From: Streptomyces sp. NRRL F-5727
GTDB lineage: Bacteria; Actinomycetota; Actinomycetes; Streptomycetales; Streptomycetaceae
DNA length: 64,000 nucleotides
Assembly: GCF_000719555.1 (NCBI RefSeq)
Contig: NZ_JOGX01000007.1
Span: 124,001 to 188,000, forward strand
Reading direction: 5' to 3'
Position numbers and translations under genes: made by a program. The notes under the pieces were generated by a model. The model was not told the DNA's origin, searched no databases, and was given only the letters and a program-made list of their open reading frames with translations. Of the stretch, positions 26,693 to 36,695 are shown piece after piece. The stretch's first letter is position 1. Every line of letters starts with the position of its first letter.

Positions 26693-28060
26693 ATGCCCCG
26701 CCCCCTCCGGGTCGCGATCGTCGGCGCCGGCCCCGCCGGCATCTACGCCGCCGACGCGCTGCTGAAGTCCGACACGGCCACCGAGCCGGGCGTGTCCATC
26801 GACATCTTCGAGCGGATGCCGGCCCCCTTCGGCCTCATCCGCTACGGCGTCGCCCCCGACCACCCGCGGATCAAGGGCATCATCACCGCCCTCCACCAGG
26901 TCCTCGACAAGCCGCAGGTCCGCCTCTTCGGCAACGTCAACTACGGCACCGACGTCCACCTCGACGACCTGCGCTCCTTCTACGACGCGGTGATCTTCTC
27001 CACCGGCGCCATGTTCGACCGCGAGCTGAAGATCCCCGGCGTCGAGCTGAACGGCTCCTTCGGCGCCGCCGACTTCGCCTCCTGGTACGACGGCCACCCG
27101 GACGTCCCGCGCACCTGGGACCTGTCCGCCGAGAAGGTCGCCGTCCTCGGCGTCGGCAACGTGGCCCTCGACGTCGCCCGCATCCTCGCCAAGACCGCCG
27201 AGGAGCTGCTGCCGACCGAGATCCCCGCCAACGTCCACGAGGGCCTCAAGGCCAACAAGGCCGTCGAGATCCACGTCTTCGGCCGCCGCGGCCCGGCACA
27301 GGCCAAGTTCAGCCCCATGGAGCTGCGCGAGCTCGACCACTCGCCCAACATCGAGGTCATCGTCAACCCCGAGGACATCGACTACGACGAGGGCTCGATC
27401 GCCGAGCGCCGCAAGAACAAGCAGACCGACATGGTCGCCAAGACCCTGGAGAACTGGGCGATCCGCGACGTCGGCGACCGCCCGCACAAGCTCTTCCTGC
27501 ACTTCTTCGAGTCCCCCGTCGAGATCCTCGGCGAGAACGGCGAGGTCGTCGGCCTGCGCACCGAGCGCACCGAGCTCGACGGCACCGGCAACGTGAAGGG
27601 CACCGGCGTCACCACCGACTGGGACGTCCAGTCCGTGTACCGCGCCGTGGGCTACCTCTCCGACGAGCTGCCCAAGCTCCCCTGGGACACCGTCAGCGGC
27701 ACCGTCCCGGACCAGGGCGGCCGGGTGATGGAGGGCGACGAGCACATGGCCTCCACCTACGTCACCGGCTGGATCCGCCGCGGCCCGGTCGGCCTCATCG
27801 GCCACACCAAGGGCGACGCCAACGAGACCGTCGCGAACCTCCTGGAGGACTTCGCCGCCGGCCGGCTCCTCACCCCGGCCAGCCCGGAGGCCGACGCGAT
27901 CGTCGCCTTCCTGGAGGGCAAGGGCCTCACCTACACGACGTGGGAGGGCTGGTACGCGCTCGACGCCGCCGAGAAGGCGCTCGGCGAGCCGCAGGGCCGG
28001 GAGCGCGTGAAGATCGTCGAGCGCGAGGACATGCTCCGCGCCAGCGGCGCCATCGACTGA
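26693..28060 (+). CDS. fprA: Ferredoxin/flavodoxin-NADP+ reductase (FprA-like)
   Basis: FAD/NADPH enzyme of 455 residues, adrenodoxin-reductase type, passing electrons between NADPH and ferredoxin. The N-terminal FAD site is VAIVGAGPAGIYAADALL (about 7-24), followed by ERMPAPFGLIRYGVAPDHP. The NADP-binding motif VAVLGVGNVALDVARIL and the C-terminal GWIRRGPVGLIGHTKGDANE are conserved. ATG 26693 has GAAGGGAA upstream and gives the usual PRPLRVAIVGAG start; a GTG at 26648 is in frame near the predicted +1 but would add an unconserved extension. An iron-box-like site covers the promoter, fitting iron-responsive control. Confidence 0.92.
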   Translation: MPRPLRVAIVGAGPAGIYAADALLKSDTATEPGVSIDIFERMPAPFGLIRYGVAPDHPRIKGIITALHQVLDKPQVRLFGNVNYGTDVHLDDLRSFYDAVIFSTGAMFDRELKIPGVELNGSFGAADFASWYDGHPDVPRTWDLSAEKVAVLGVGNVALDVARILAKTAEELLPTEIPANVHEGLKANKAVEIHVFGRRGPAQAKFSPMELRELDHSPNIEVIVNPEDIDYDEGSIAERRKNKQTDMVAKTLENWAIRDVGDRPHKLFLHFFESPVEILGENGEVVGLRTERTELDGTGNVKGTGVTTDWDVQSVYRAVGYLSDELPKLPWDTVSGTVPDQGGRVMEGDEHMASTYVTGWIRRGPVGLIGHTKGDANETVANLLEDFAAGRLLTPASPEADAIVAFLEGKGLTYTTWEGWYALDAAEKALGEPQGRERVKIVEREDMLRASGAID

Positions 28061-28135
28061 CCCGGCGGACCCCCGCCGACGAGCGGCCCTCCCCCGCCCG
28101 GTCCTACGCTGGAAGGACCGGAAGGGGTGAGGGCC

Positions 28136-29587
28136 GTGTCCGCACCCGTCGTCGACCGCGCCGGCCGGGCCCGGGACGCGGTGGCCCACGAGCGGTGGGC
28201 CGAGGCGTACGCGCTGCTGCACGCCCGCGACCGGCACCCGGACGAGCCGCTGACCGCCGGCGACCTCGCCGCGCTCTCCGACGCCGCCTGGTGGACCGGA
28301 CACCTCGACGAGTCCGTCGCGGCCCGGCTGCGGGCGCACTCCGCCCATGTGGCCGCCGGCGACCACCGCGGCGCGGGAGCCGCCGCCTGGTGGCTCCACC
28401 ACGAGTACGCGGGCCTGGGCCGGCCCGCCGTCGCGGCCGGCTGGCTGCACCGCGCCCACCACCACCTGGACGGGCTGCCGCCCTGCCCCGAACAGTCCCT
28501 CCTCGCCTGGACCGACGCCGAGGAGGCCACCGCCCGCGGCGACGGACCCGCCGCCCTGGCCGCCGCCGCCCGGACGACCCGCCTCGCCGAGGACTCCGGC
28601 AGCCCCGACCTGCTCGCGCTCGGCCGCCAGGCCGCCTCCGACGCCCTGCTCGCCCGGGGCCGCCGCGCCGAGGGGCTCGCGCTCCTCGACGAGGCCGTGC
28701 GCGCGGCCGCCGCCGGCGAACTGAGCGGCCTCTGCACCGGCCGGCTGTACGCCCTGGCCCTCACCCGGTGCATGGAGGCCGCCGAGCTCGGACGGGCCGT
28801 CGAGTGGACCCGTGCCGCGATGGAGTGGTGCGCCACCACGGACGGCGGCGAGAACCCCTTCCGCGGCGTCTGCCGGGCCCACCGGGCCGAGGTCCTGGAC
28901 CTCCTCGGGCAGTGGACCGCGGCCGAGGAGGAGGCGCTGCGGGCCTGCCGGGAGACCCCGCTGGACAGCCTGGAGGCGGCCGCCGCCGCGTACTGCGCCG
29001 CCGGTGACGTCCAGCGCCGCCAGGGCCGCCCGGACGAGGCCGCCCGCTCCTACGCCCACGCCCACGACCTGGGCCGGCTCCCCCAGCCCGGCCTCGCCCT
29101 GCTGCGGCTCGCGCAGGGCCGCCCGGAGGCGGCGGCGGCCGGGCTGCGGCTCGCCCTCGCCTGCCAGGACGCCCGCCACGGCCCGCTGACCCGGGCCCGG
29201 CTGCTGGCCGCCGCCACCGAGGCCGCCCTCGCCACCGGAGCCGTACGGGACGCGGCGGACGCGGCGGCGGAGCTCGACGTCCTCGCCGGCGACGTGCCCC
29301 TGCTGCGCGCCCTCGCCGACACCGCGGCCGGCGCGGTGGCCCTGGTCGCCGTGCCCGGGGCGGCGCCGCCGGTGCTGCGGCGGGCCCTCGACGGCTGGCT
29401 GCGGCTGCGGGTGCCGTACGAGGCGGCGCGGGTGCGGACGCTGCTCGCGGCGGCCGACCGGGCGGCCGGGGACCAGGAGGGCGCCCGGCGGGAACTGGCC
29501 GCCGCCCGGGACGGCTTCGAGCGGCTGGGCGCCGGTCCGGACGCCCGCCGGGCCGCCGCGCGCCTGGACGCCCTTCCGGGCGGATAG
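28136..29587 (+). CDS. TPR-type helical repeat protein, LuxR-regulator-like but without HTH
   Basis: Protein of 483 residues built of about ten helix-turn-helix hairpins, very Ala-rich: AGDLAALSDAAWWTGHLDES, AAGDHRGAGAAAWWLHHEYA and PDEAARSYAHAHDLGRL are clear TPR-like units. The final segment (ARRELAAARDGFERLGAGPD, ending AARLDALPGG) is what normally precedes the GerE-type DNA-binding domain in large LuxR regulators, but here the frame stops. No DNA-binding motif is visible. GTG 28136 follows GGAAGGGG (28120-28127). It is convergent with the TerB-like gene, with a 3-nt gap. Role unknown; a protein-interaction scaffold is one possibility. Confidence 0.72.
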   Translation: MSAPVVDRAGRARDAVAHERWAEAYALLHARDRHPDEPLTAGDLAALSDAAWWTGHLDESVAARLRAHSAHVAAGDHRGAGAAAWWLHHEYAGLGRPAVAAGWLHRAHHHLDGLPPCPEQSLLAWTDAEEATARGDGPAALAAAARTTRLAEDSGSPDLLALGRQAASDALLARGRRAEGLALLDEAVRAAAAGELSGLCTGRLYALALTRCMEAAELGRAVEWTRAAMEWCATTDGGENPFRGVCRAHRAEVLDLLGQWTAAEEEALRACRETPLDSLEAAAAAYCAAGDVQRRQGRPDEAARSYAHAHDLGRLPQPGLALLRLAQGRPEAAAAGLRLALACQDARHGPLTRARLLAAATEAALATGAVRDAADAAAELDVLAGDVPLLRALADTAAGAVALVAVPGAAPPVLRRALDGWLRLRVPYEAARVRTLLAAADRAAGDQEGARRELAAARDGFERLGAGPDARRAAARLDALPGG

Positions 29588-29590
29588 CGG

Positions 29591-30283
29591 TCAGGAGACC
29601 GTCCGGGCCGTGGTGAGCAGGCGCAGGACGTCCTCGGGCGGAAGGCCGAGCGCGGTCCCGACGGTGCCCAGGACCTCCTGCTCGGCCGGGCTGTAGCCGC
29701 CGTCGGCGAGCGCGATCCGGGCCGCCTGGAGGAGCAGCGCCTCCCGGCCGGCCGGCTCCAGGTGCGGGGTGAGGGGGGCGACGGCCTCGTGGATCTCGAT
29801 GGCGAGGAGGGCGCCCTCGGGGTTGATCTCCGGCATGAACCGCCCGGTGTCGGCCTCCAGCGCCTCGACCAGGTCGACGAGCTGGACGGCCGTGCAGTCG
29901 GCGTATCCGGCGGACCGGACGGCGTGCACGGCCCGGTCGAGGACCTCGCGGGAGCCGGTGCCGCCGGCCGCGAGGACGGCGAGGGCGACGGTGTGGACGG
30001 CGTCCCGCAGCATCGCCGAGAAGCGGCCGGTGGTCGGCCGCTCCAGCACCTCGGTGCCGAAGCGGGTGTGACAGGCGGCGCACTCCACGACCGGCCCGGT
30101 ACAGCCCCGGGGCAGCAGCGGGACGCCGAGGACGGCGAACCGGCGGCGGCCGGTGCGGCGCCGGTAGTTGCGGTCGCCGCCGCACTCCTCGCAGAAGAAC
30201 TCGCCGTCGCCGATGGTGTTCCAGGAAGTGCGGATGCCGCAGACGACCAGCTTCCCACCACGTGTTTTCCGGGCAGAACGCAC
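29591..30283 (-). CDS. TerB-family protein with N-terminal zinc-ribbon-like segment
   Basis: Protein of 230 residues. The N-terminal third has two Cys pairs, FFCEECGGD and VECAACHTRFG, likely a zinc ribbon, with a basic YRRRTGRRRF linker. The C-terminal part is a helical TerB domain: LLLQAARIALADGGYSPAEQ is the conserved acidic EF-like hallmark. TerB proteins are linked to stress or tellurite phenotypes; the biochemical role is unknown. GTG 30283 is chosen because GAGGAGG lies 5 nt upstream. The upstream region carries the YTGAYG-N3-CRTCRR palindrome with a good promoter (CTGACG / TAACAT). Confidence 0.78.
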   Translation of the reverse strand: MRSARKTRGGKLVVCGIRTSWNTIGDGEFFCEECGGDRNYRRRTGRRRFAVLGVPLLPRGCTGPVVECAACHTRFGTEVLERPTTGRFSAMLRDAVHTVALAVLAAGGTGSREVLDRAVHAVRSAGYADCTAVQLVDLVEALEADTGRFMPEINPEGALLAIEIHEAVAPLTPHLEPAGREALLLQAARIALADGGYSPAEQEVLGTVGTALGLPPEDVLRLLTTARTVS

Positions 30284-30344
30284 GCGCACCTCCTCAACGG
30301 CCCGGCTGCACTGCCGGTGCGTTGGCGTGATGTTAGCCACATCC

Positions 30345-30359
30345 TTGATGTGGCGTCAG
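30345..30359 (-). promoter_or_regulatory. Surface-regulon palindrome, copy 1 (TerB-like gene)
   Basis: TTGATGTGGCGTCAG (plus strand), 61 nt before the GTG at 30283. Read on the gene's strand it supplies CTGACG as -35, with TAACAT as -10 after 17-18 nt. One of four related sites in the window. Confidence 0.6.
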
Positions 30360-30410
30360 CACCTCGTCCGTACTTCGCACCGGATCTGGCCGAGACACGA
30401 CACCGGGGTT

Positions 30411-31745
30411 TCAGGCCCTGCGGCGGCGCTTCGCGAAGGCCAGGAAGCCTCCGCCGAGCAGCAGGGCGCCGACGGCCGCCCCGATGACGCCGGGGCCGAT
30501 GGCCGAACCGGTGGTGGCGAGATCACCCTCCGGGGTGGTCGCGGACGGGGCGGGAGTCGTCCCGGTCTCCTCGGGGGCGGCCGGGGGCGCGGTGCTCTCG
30601 GCGGGGGTCCCGGAGGGGGTGTCCGAGGGGGTGTCGGCGGGGGCCGTCCCGGAGGGCTCGGGGGTGGCGGAGGGGCTGCCGGTGCCCTCCGGGGCGGGCG
30701 CGGTGGTGGACGGCGGCGCGGAGGGGGCGGGGGTGTCGGTCGGCTTCGGGGGCTCCGGGGTGACGACCGGGCCGGGGGTGGTCACCCGGGGCAGGCAGCC
30801 GGTGAAGTTCATCTGGTGGGTCTCGGCGCCGGGGGCGGTGTCCAGGGACTCGGCGATGAGGGAGCCGTTGATGTGGCCGCTGGTCATGGTGACGGCGGCG
30901 CGGGGCGCGAGGATCGCGCCGGGCCAGGCGGAGGAGTTCTTCCTGACGGTCTCGGCCTGCGGGAAGTTCCACAGCAGCTTGGAGCGGATGCTCTTGTGGC
31001 CGTCGGTGTGCCGGTCGTAGTCGTCCTGGACGTAGGCGCCGCCCTCCGAGATCCAGACGCCGGAGGTGGGCTTGGCGGCCATGTCGTACGAGGCGCCGAT
31101 GACGTTCACGAGGGTGGACGAGCCCGCCGGGACCTTGAGGTAGATCTCGCCGGCCTTCTCCAGGTCCGCGGTGCTCAGGGCGAAGACGTTCAGCCGCGCG
31201 TCGGTGCCGGTGAGGTAGAGGCTGCGGCCGTCCTGGCCGCCGGCCGCCTCGCCGTTGGGCTTCTCGCCCGCCCAGCCGGCCGAGAGGGTCCGCAGGTGGG
31301 CGAACTCCTTGCCGAAGTCGACCGGGGACGGGCCCTCGGTGATCGGGCCGTCGACGCCGAAGCCGCCGTCCCCTTCGGAGGCGTCCACGATCTCGCCGGC
31401 CACGCCCGATCCCTTCACCAGGACCACGCCGTCGGCCTTCAGGGTGCCGCCGACGACGAGGCTGTGACCGCCGGGCAGCCCGGCGAGGTCGGCGTCGGTG
31501 AGGCGGGAGCCGACCGAGAAGCCGGACTGGTTCGAGGTGCCGAAGGCCGCGTCGCCGCCGACCGCCACCGCACCCTCGGAGTCCGAGTGCCGCACCGAGT
31601 CCTTCTCCACGAACTCCGCGTACCGACCGGCGGTGCCGAGCGGGTTCACGGCGCACTCCGGGCCGGCGGCGGAAGCGGTGGGGGCCCAGGCGAGGGCGGC
31701 TCCGGTCACCGCGAGGACGGTGGCCACGGCAGCGGACGTGCGCAT
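30411..31745 (-). CDS. Choice-of-anchor A surface protein with LAxTG sorting signal
   Basis: Secreted protein of 444 residues. A signal peptide (MRTSAAVATVLAVTGAALAW to about residue 26, SASA-like cut) is followed by a choice-of-anchor A domain (about 30-330: GAVAVGGDAAFGTSNQSGF; NVIGASYDMAAKPTSGVW; WPGAILAPRAAVTMTSGHIN; HQMNFTGCL). A Pro/Thr/Ser-rich stalk (about 335-405) leads to LATTG, a hydrophobic helix and the basic tail AKRRRRA. LAxTG is the motif used by class E sortases in Streptomyces, so wall attachment is likely. ATG 31745 starts the signal peptide. The YTGAYG-N3-CRTCRR palindrome lies 57 nt upstream. Confidence 0.85.
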   Translation of the reverse strand: MRTSAAVATVLAVTGAALAWAPTASAAGPECAVNPLGTAGRYAEFVEKDSVRHSDSEGAVAVGGDAAFGTSNQSGFSVGSRLTDADLAGLPGGHSLVVGGTLKADGVVLVKGSGVAGEIVDASEGDGGFGVDGPITEGPSPVDFGKEFAHLRTLSAGWAGEKPNGEAAGGQDGRSLYLTGTDARLNVFALSTADLEKAGEIYLKVPAGSSTLVNVIGASYDMAAKPTSGVWISEGGAYVQDDYDRHTDGHKSIRSKLLWNFPQAETVRKNSSAWPGAILAPRAAVTMTSGHINGSLIAESLDTAPGAETHQMNFTGCLPRVTTPGPVVTPEPPKPTDTPAPSAPPSTTAPAPEGTGSPSATPEPSGTAPADTPSDTPSGTPAESTAPPAAPEETGTTPAPSATTPEGDLATTGSAIGPGVIGAAVGALLLGGGFLAFAKRRRRA

Positions 31746-31802
31746 GCGGAACTCCAGGTCAGGGAGTACGGGGGAGGGATGGTCCGTACCATCGGCCAGA
31801 CC

Positions 31803-31817
31803 TTGATGTGCCGTCAA
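31803..31817 (-). promoter_or_regulatory. Surface-regulon palindrome, copy 2 (LAxTG protein gene)
   Basis: TTGATGTGCCGTCAA (plus strand), 57 nt before the ATG at 31745. On the gene's strand it supplies a TTGACG -35, with GATGGT as -10 after 18 nt. Confidence 0.65.
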
Positions 31818-31880
31818 CTGCCCCCATATGGCGCCGATTCCGGCATGTCTCCATGATCTTCCTTAAGCGAACCTGAAACC

Positions 31881-31894
31881 GTGACGCACGTCAC
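31881..31894. promoter_or_regulatory. Crp-like palindrome GTGACG-CA-CGTCAC
   Basis: GTGACGCACGTCAC fits the GTG-N6-CAC core of Streptomyces Crp sites and the wider TGTGA-N6-TCACA family. It lies between the leuA terminator and the surface-protein promoter, 136 nt before that gene's ATG. Function inferred only. Confidence 0.4.
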
Positions 31895-31901
31895 ACGCGA
31901 C

Positions 31902-31935
31902 GGCGCCCCGCCCCCTCTCGGAGGGGCGGGGCGCC
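31902..31935 (-). terminator. Terminator of leuA
   Basis: Perfect 13-bp stem GGCGCCCCGCCCC / GGGGCGGGGCGCC, 8-nt loop, 16 nt after the leuA stop. No T-run, as is usual for Streptomyces. Confidence 0.7.
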
Positions 31936-31950
31936 GGACGCGGTGCGAGG

Positions 31951-33863
<1,913 letters not shown>

Positions 33864-33961
33864 AGCCCACGCCCGGGGAAGGCGGACGTCCTGTTCCAGT
33901 ATGCGGGACGGCGATGTCGTCAAGGTCGAAAGGTGACTCATCACTCCATTTCGCCAATCCC

Positions 33962-33998
33962 TGTCACATCGCGTGACAGTGGCATCGCGCAGTGCCAC
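33962..33998 (+). promoter_or_regulatory. Two adjacent inverted repeats at the protealysin-like promoter
   Basis: TGTCAC-ATCGC-GTGACA (33962-33978) and GTGGCA-N8-TGCCAC (33979-33998). With GTGACA as -35 and CACATT (33997-34002) as -10, the predicted +1 falls on the ATG at 34009, so the message may be leaderless. Regulator unknown. Confidence 0.45.
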
Positions 33999-34008
33999 AT
34001 TGCGGTAC

Positions 34009-35046
34009 ATGACCCAGATCCCTGTCTTCTGCTCGATCGTCCCGCCGCACATCCTCGACAAGCTGGCCCACGACGGGCACGAGTCCGCCCTGCGCACGCT
34101 GGAGGCCGACGCCGGCCTGCGCACCCGCCGCCGGGTGACCGGGGTACGGGGCGGGGCCGCGGCGGGCACGCCCACCGGAAAGCCGAAGCGCACGATCTAC
34201 GACGCCGGGCACCGCGAGGCCCTGCCCGGCCGGAAGGTCCACGCCGAGGGCGACGCCCCCTCCAAGGACGCGACCGTCAACCGCGCCCACGCGGGCCTCG
34301 GCGCCACCTTCGACCTCTTCCTGAACGTCTACGGACACGACTCGGTGGACGGGTCCGGCCTGCCCCTGGACGCGACCGTCCACTTCGGCGTCGACTACGC
34401 CAACGCCTTCTGGGACGGCAGCCAGATGGTGTTCGGCGACGGCGACGGCGACCTCTTCCTCGACTTCACCATCCCCGTCGACGTCATCGGCCACGAACTC
34501 GCCCACGGCTTCACCCAGTACACGGCGAACCTGGAGTACTACGGCCAGTCCGGCGCCCTCAACGAGTCCGTCTCCGACGTCTTCGGGTCGCTGGTCAAGC
34601 AGTACGCCCTCGGGCAGACCGCCGAGCAGGCCGACTGGCTGATCGGCGCGGGGCTGCTCGGTCCCGGCGTGGACCGGGGCGAGGCCCTGCGCTCGATGAA
34701 GGAGCCGGGCACCGCGTACGACGACGACGTCCTCGGCAAGGACCCGCAGCCCGCCCACATGGACGACTACGTGCGCACCAGCCGGGACAACGGCGGGGTG
34801 CACATCAACTCGGGCATCCCCAACCGCGCCTTCCACCTCCTCGCGACCGAGCTCGGCGGCAACGCCTGGGAGCGGGCCGGGCAGATCTGGTTCGACGTGA
34901 TGACGGGCGGGGCGCTCGCCCCCGAGACCCGCTTCTCCGAGTTCGCGGCGGCCACGGTCGCGGCGGCGAAGGCGCGCTACGGCGCCGGGGCGGAGGTCCA
35001 GGCGGTCACGAAGGCGTGGGAGGGAGTGGGCGTACCCACGGACTGA
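34009..35046 (+). CDS. M4 metallopeptidase, protealysin-like
   Basis: Zinc protease of 345 residues without a signal peptide. The short N-terminal propeptide contains CSIVPPHILDKLA, the protealysin-type motif. The catalytic M4 signature is DVIGHELAHGFTQY (HExxH) with NESVSDVFGSLVK (ExxxD) downstream and NGGVHINSGIPNRAFHLLA near the C-terminal active-site His. Such proteases are made as intracellular or non-classically secreted precursors. ATG 34009 is chosen since it starts MTQIPVFCSIVPPH at the homology start. The next gene encodes its likely inhibitor, 21 nt downstream. Confidence 0.92.
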   Translation: MTQIPVFCSIVPPHILDKLAHDGHESALRTLEADAGLRTRRRVTGVRGGAAAGTPTGKPKRTIYDAGHREALPGRKVHAEGDAPSKDATVNRAHAGLGATFDLFLNVYGHDSVDGSGLPLDATVHFGVDYANAFWDGSQMVFGDGDGDLFLDFTIPVDVIGHELAHGFTQYTANLEYYGQSGALNESVSDVFGSLVKQYALGQTAEQADWLIGAGLLGPGVDRGEALRSMKEPGTAYDDDVLGKDPQPAHMDDYVRTSRDNGGVHINSGIPNRAFHLLATELGGNAWERAGQIWFDVMTGGALAPETRFSEFAAATVAAAKARYGAGAEVQAVTKAWEGVGVPTD

Positions 35047-35067
35047 GCCGGCTGGTAGACAGGGCCC

Positions 35068-35316
35068 ATGCGGATTCGAGTGCGGCGCACCGGTGGTTTC
35101 GCGGGCATCGAGCGGTCGGCGGAGGTGGAGGTCTCGGGCCCCGAGTGGGAGTCCCTGGCCTCCGCCGTCCTCGCGGCGGCGGAGGCCACCCGGGTCGTCC
35201 CGGACGGCTTCTCGTACGAGATCACGGTCGACGGCCGCACGGTGAGGTGCGCGGACCCGCACCTCACCGACGCCCAGCGGACCCTCGTGACGAGGGTCCT
35301 CAAGGAGGGCGCCTGA
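35068..35316 (+). CDS. Emfourin-like protealysin inhibitor
   Basis: Protein of 82 residues: MRIRVRRTGGFAGIERSAEV, then GPEWESLASAVLAAAE and GFSYEITVDGRTVRCADPHL. This pattern, RTGGFAGI at the N-terminus and a short helix-sheet fold, fits the emfourin (M4in) family, small inhibitors encoded next to protealysin-like proteases. It begins 21 nt after the protease stop and is probably co-transcribed, so it would guard the cytoplasm. Inhibition itself is inferred from family and context. Confidence 0.8.
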   Translation: MRIRVRRTGGFAGIERSAEVEVSGPEWESLASAVLAAAEATRVVPDGFSYEITVDGRTVRCADPHLTDAQRTLVTRVLKEGA

Positions 35317-35329
35317 GCGGGGCGCCGGC

Positions 35330-35704
35330 TCAGGGCAGGTCCACGGTCGGGTGCGGCGGGGCCGGGACGCCCAGGTCGGTGAAGGGGGTGACGAGGAGGG
35401 CGTACTGCTCCGGGGTCAGCCTCCCGCGCTTGAGCACCGCGCGGGCGGCGATGCTGATCGCGGCCTTGGCGTCGGAGAGGAGCCCCGTGAGGTGCGCGTC
35501 CAGCTCGTCGGCGCGGGGCAGGAGCGCGCCGCGGACGCGGTGGGTGAGCGCCGACTCCTGAGCGGCCGACGGCCGCGCCGCCCGGCTCGCCTCCCGGCCG
35601 CCCCGGGAACGGTCCTCGACCATGCGGTCGAAGGCGGCGGCCAGGGCGGCGGGCGGCAGGGCGGCGGCCGCGGCGGCGAAGCGTTCCGTCGCGGCGTCGA
35701 GCAC
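35330..35704 (-). CDS. Hypothetical helical protein coupled to era
   Basis: Protein of 124 residues starting VLDAATERFAAAAAALPPAA. Mostly helical, with a middle Arg-rich patch (VEDRSRGGREASRAARPSAA) and a C-terminal LTPEQYALLVTPFTDLGVPA. No family recognised. The GTG at 35704 lies 2 nt after the era stop, so translation is probably coupled to era. It ends 13 nt from the convergent emfourin-like gene. Function unknown. Confidence 0.65.
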   Translation of the reverse strand: MLDAATERFAAAAAALPPAALAAAFDRMVEDRSRGGREASRAARPSAAQESALTHRVRGALLPRADELDAHLTGLLSDAKAAISIAARAVLKRGRLTPEQYALLVTPFTDLGVPAPPHPTVDLP

Positions 35705-35706
35705 GG

Positions 35707-36657
35707 CTAGAAGCCCAGGCGGCGGAGCTGCTTGGGGTCGCGCTGCCAGTCCTTGGCGACCTTGACGTGCAGGTCGAGGAAGACCGGGGTGCCGAGGAGG
35801 GCCTCGATGTGCTTGCGGGACTTCATCCCGACCTCCTTCAGGCGGCTGCCCTTGGGGCCGATGATGATGCCCTTCTGGCTGGGGCGCTCGATGTACACGT
35901 TGGCGTGGATGTCGAGCAGCGGCCGGTCGGCGGGGCGGCCCTCGCGCGGGATCATCTCCTCGACGACGACCGCGATGGAGTGCGGCAGCTCGTCCCGTAC
36001 GCCCTCGAGCGCGGCCTCGCGGATCAGCTCGGCGACCATGACCTGCTCCGGCTCGTCCGTGAGGTCGCCCTCCGGGTAGAGCGGCGGGGATTTCGGGAGG
36101 AGCGGGATGAGCAGGTCGGCGACGAGCTGGACCTGCTTGTCGCCGACGGCGGAGACCGGCACGATCTCGGCCCACTCGATGCCGAGCTCGCGGCCGAGCT
36201 GGTCGATGGCGATCAGCTGCTCGGCGAGGGTCTTGGAGTCGACCAGGTCGGTCTTGGTGACGATGGCGACCTTGGGGGTCTTCTTGATCTCGGCGAGCTC
36301 CTTGGCGATGAAGCGGTCGCCGGGGCCGAGCTTCTGGTCGGCGGGCAGGCAGAAGCCGATCACGTCGACCTCGGCCCAGGTGGTGCGGACGACGTCGTTG
36401 AGCCGCTCGCCGAGGAGGGTGCGCGGCTTGTGGAGGCCGGGGGTGTCGACCAGGATCAGCTGCGCGTCGGGGCGGTGCACGATGCCGCGCACGGTGTGCC
36501 GGGTGGTCTGCGGCCGGTTGGAGGTGATCGCCACCTTCTGGCCGACCAGAGCGTTCGTGAGGGTGGACTTGCCCGCGTTGGGTCGCCCGACGAAGCAGGC
36601 GAAGCCCGCCCGGTGGGGGGCGGTGGTCTCATCGGTCTCTTCACTGCGCACGCTCAT
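35707..36657 (-). CDS. era: GTPase Era
   Basis: Essential ribosome-assembly GTPase of 316 residues, acting on 16S rRNA maturation. G1 FVGRPNAGKSTLTNAL, G2 TTRHTVRG, G3 LVDTPGLHKP and G4 TKTDLVD are intact. The C-terminal KH domain has GIIIGPKGSRLKEVGMKSRK. ATG 36657 is chosen because GGGGAG is then about 10 nt upstream; ATG 36666 would be too close to it. The upstream DUF916-type gene ends only 38 nt away on the same strand, so era either has a promoter inside that gene or is co-transcribed. Confidence 0.95.
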   Translation of the reverse strand: MSVRSEETDETTAPHRAGFACFVGRPNAGKSTLTNALVGQKVAITSNRPQTTRHTVRGIVHRPDAQLILVDTPGLHKPRTLLGERLNDVVRTTWAEVDVIGFCLPADQKLGPGDRFIAKELAEIKKTPKVAIVTKTDLVDSKTLAEQLIAIDQLGRELGIEWAEIVPVSAVGDKQVQLVADLLIPLLPKSPPLYPEGDLTDEPEQVMVAELIREAALEGVRDELPHSIAVVVEEMIPREGRPADRPLLDIHANVYIERPSQKGIIIGPKGSRLKEVGMKSRKHIEALLGTPVFLDLHVKVAKDWQRDPKQLRRLGF

Positions 36658-36695
36658 GGGGGCCATTCTCCCCGATGACGGGCCGCGTCACGTAC

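Noticed and set aside
26693..28060. Leaderless GTG start at 26648 for the ferredoxin reductase
   Set aside because: It would add 15 unconserved residues; the ATG at 26693 has a ribosome binding site and the conserved N-terminus.
28136..29587. SARP or LuxR regulator annotation for the TPR protein
   Set aside because: No DNA-binding domain is present at either end.
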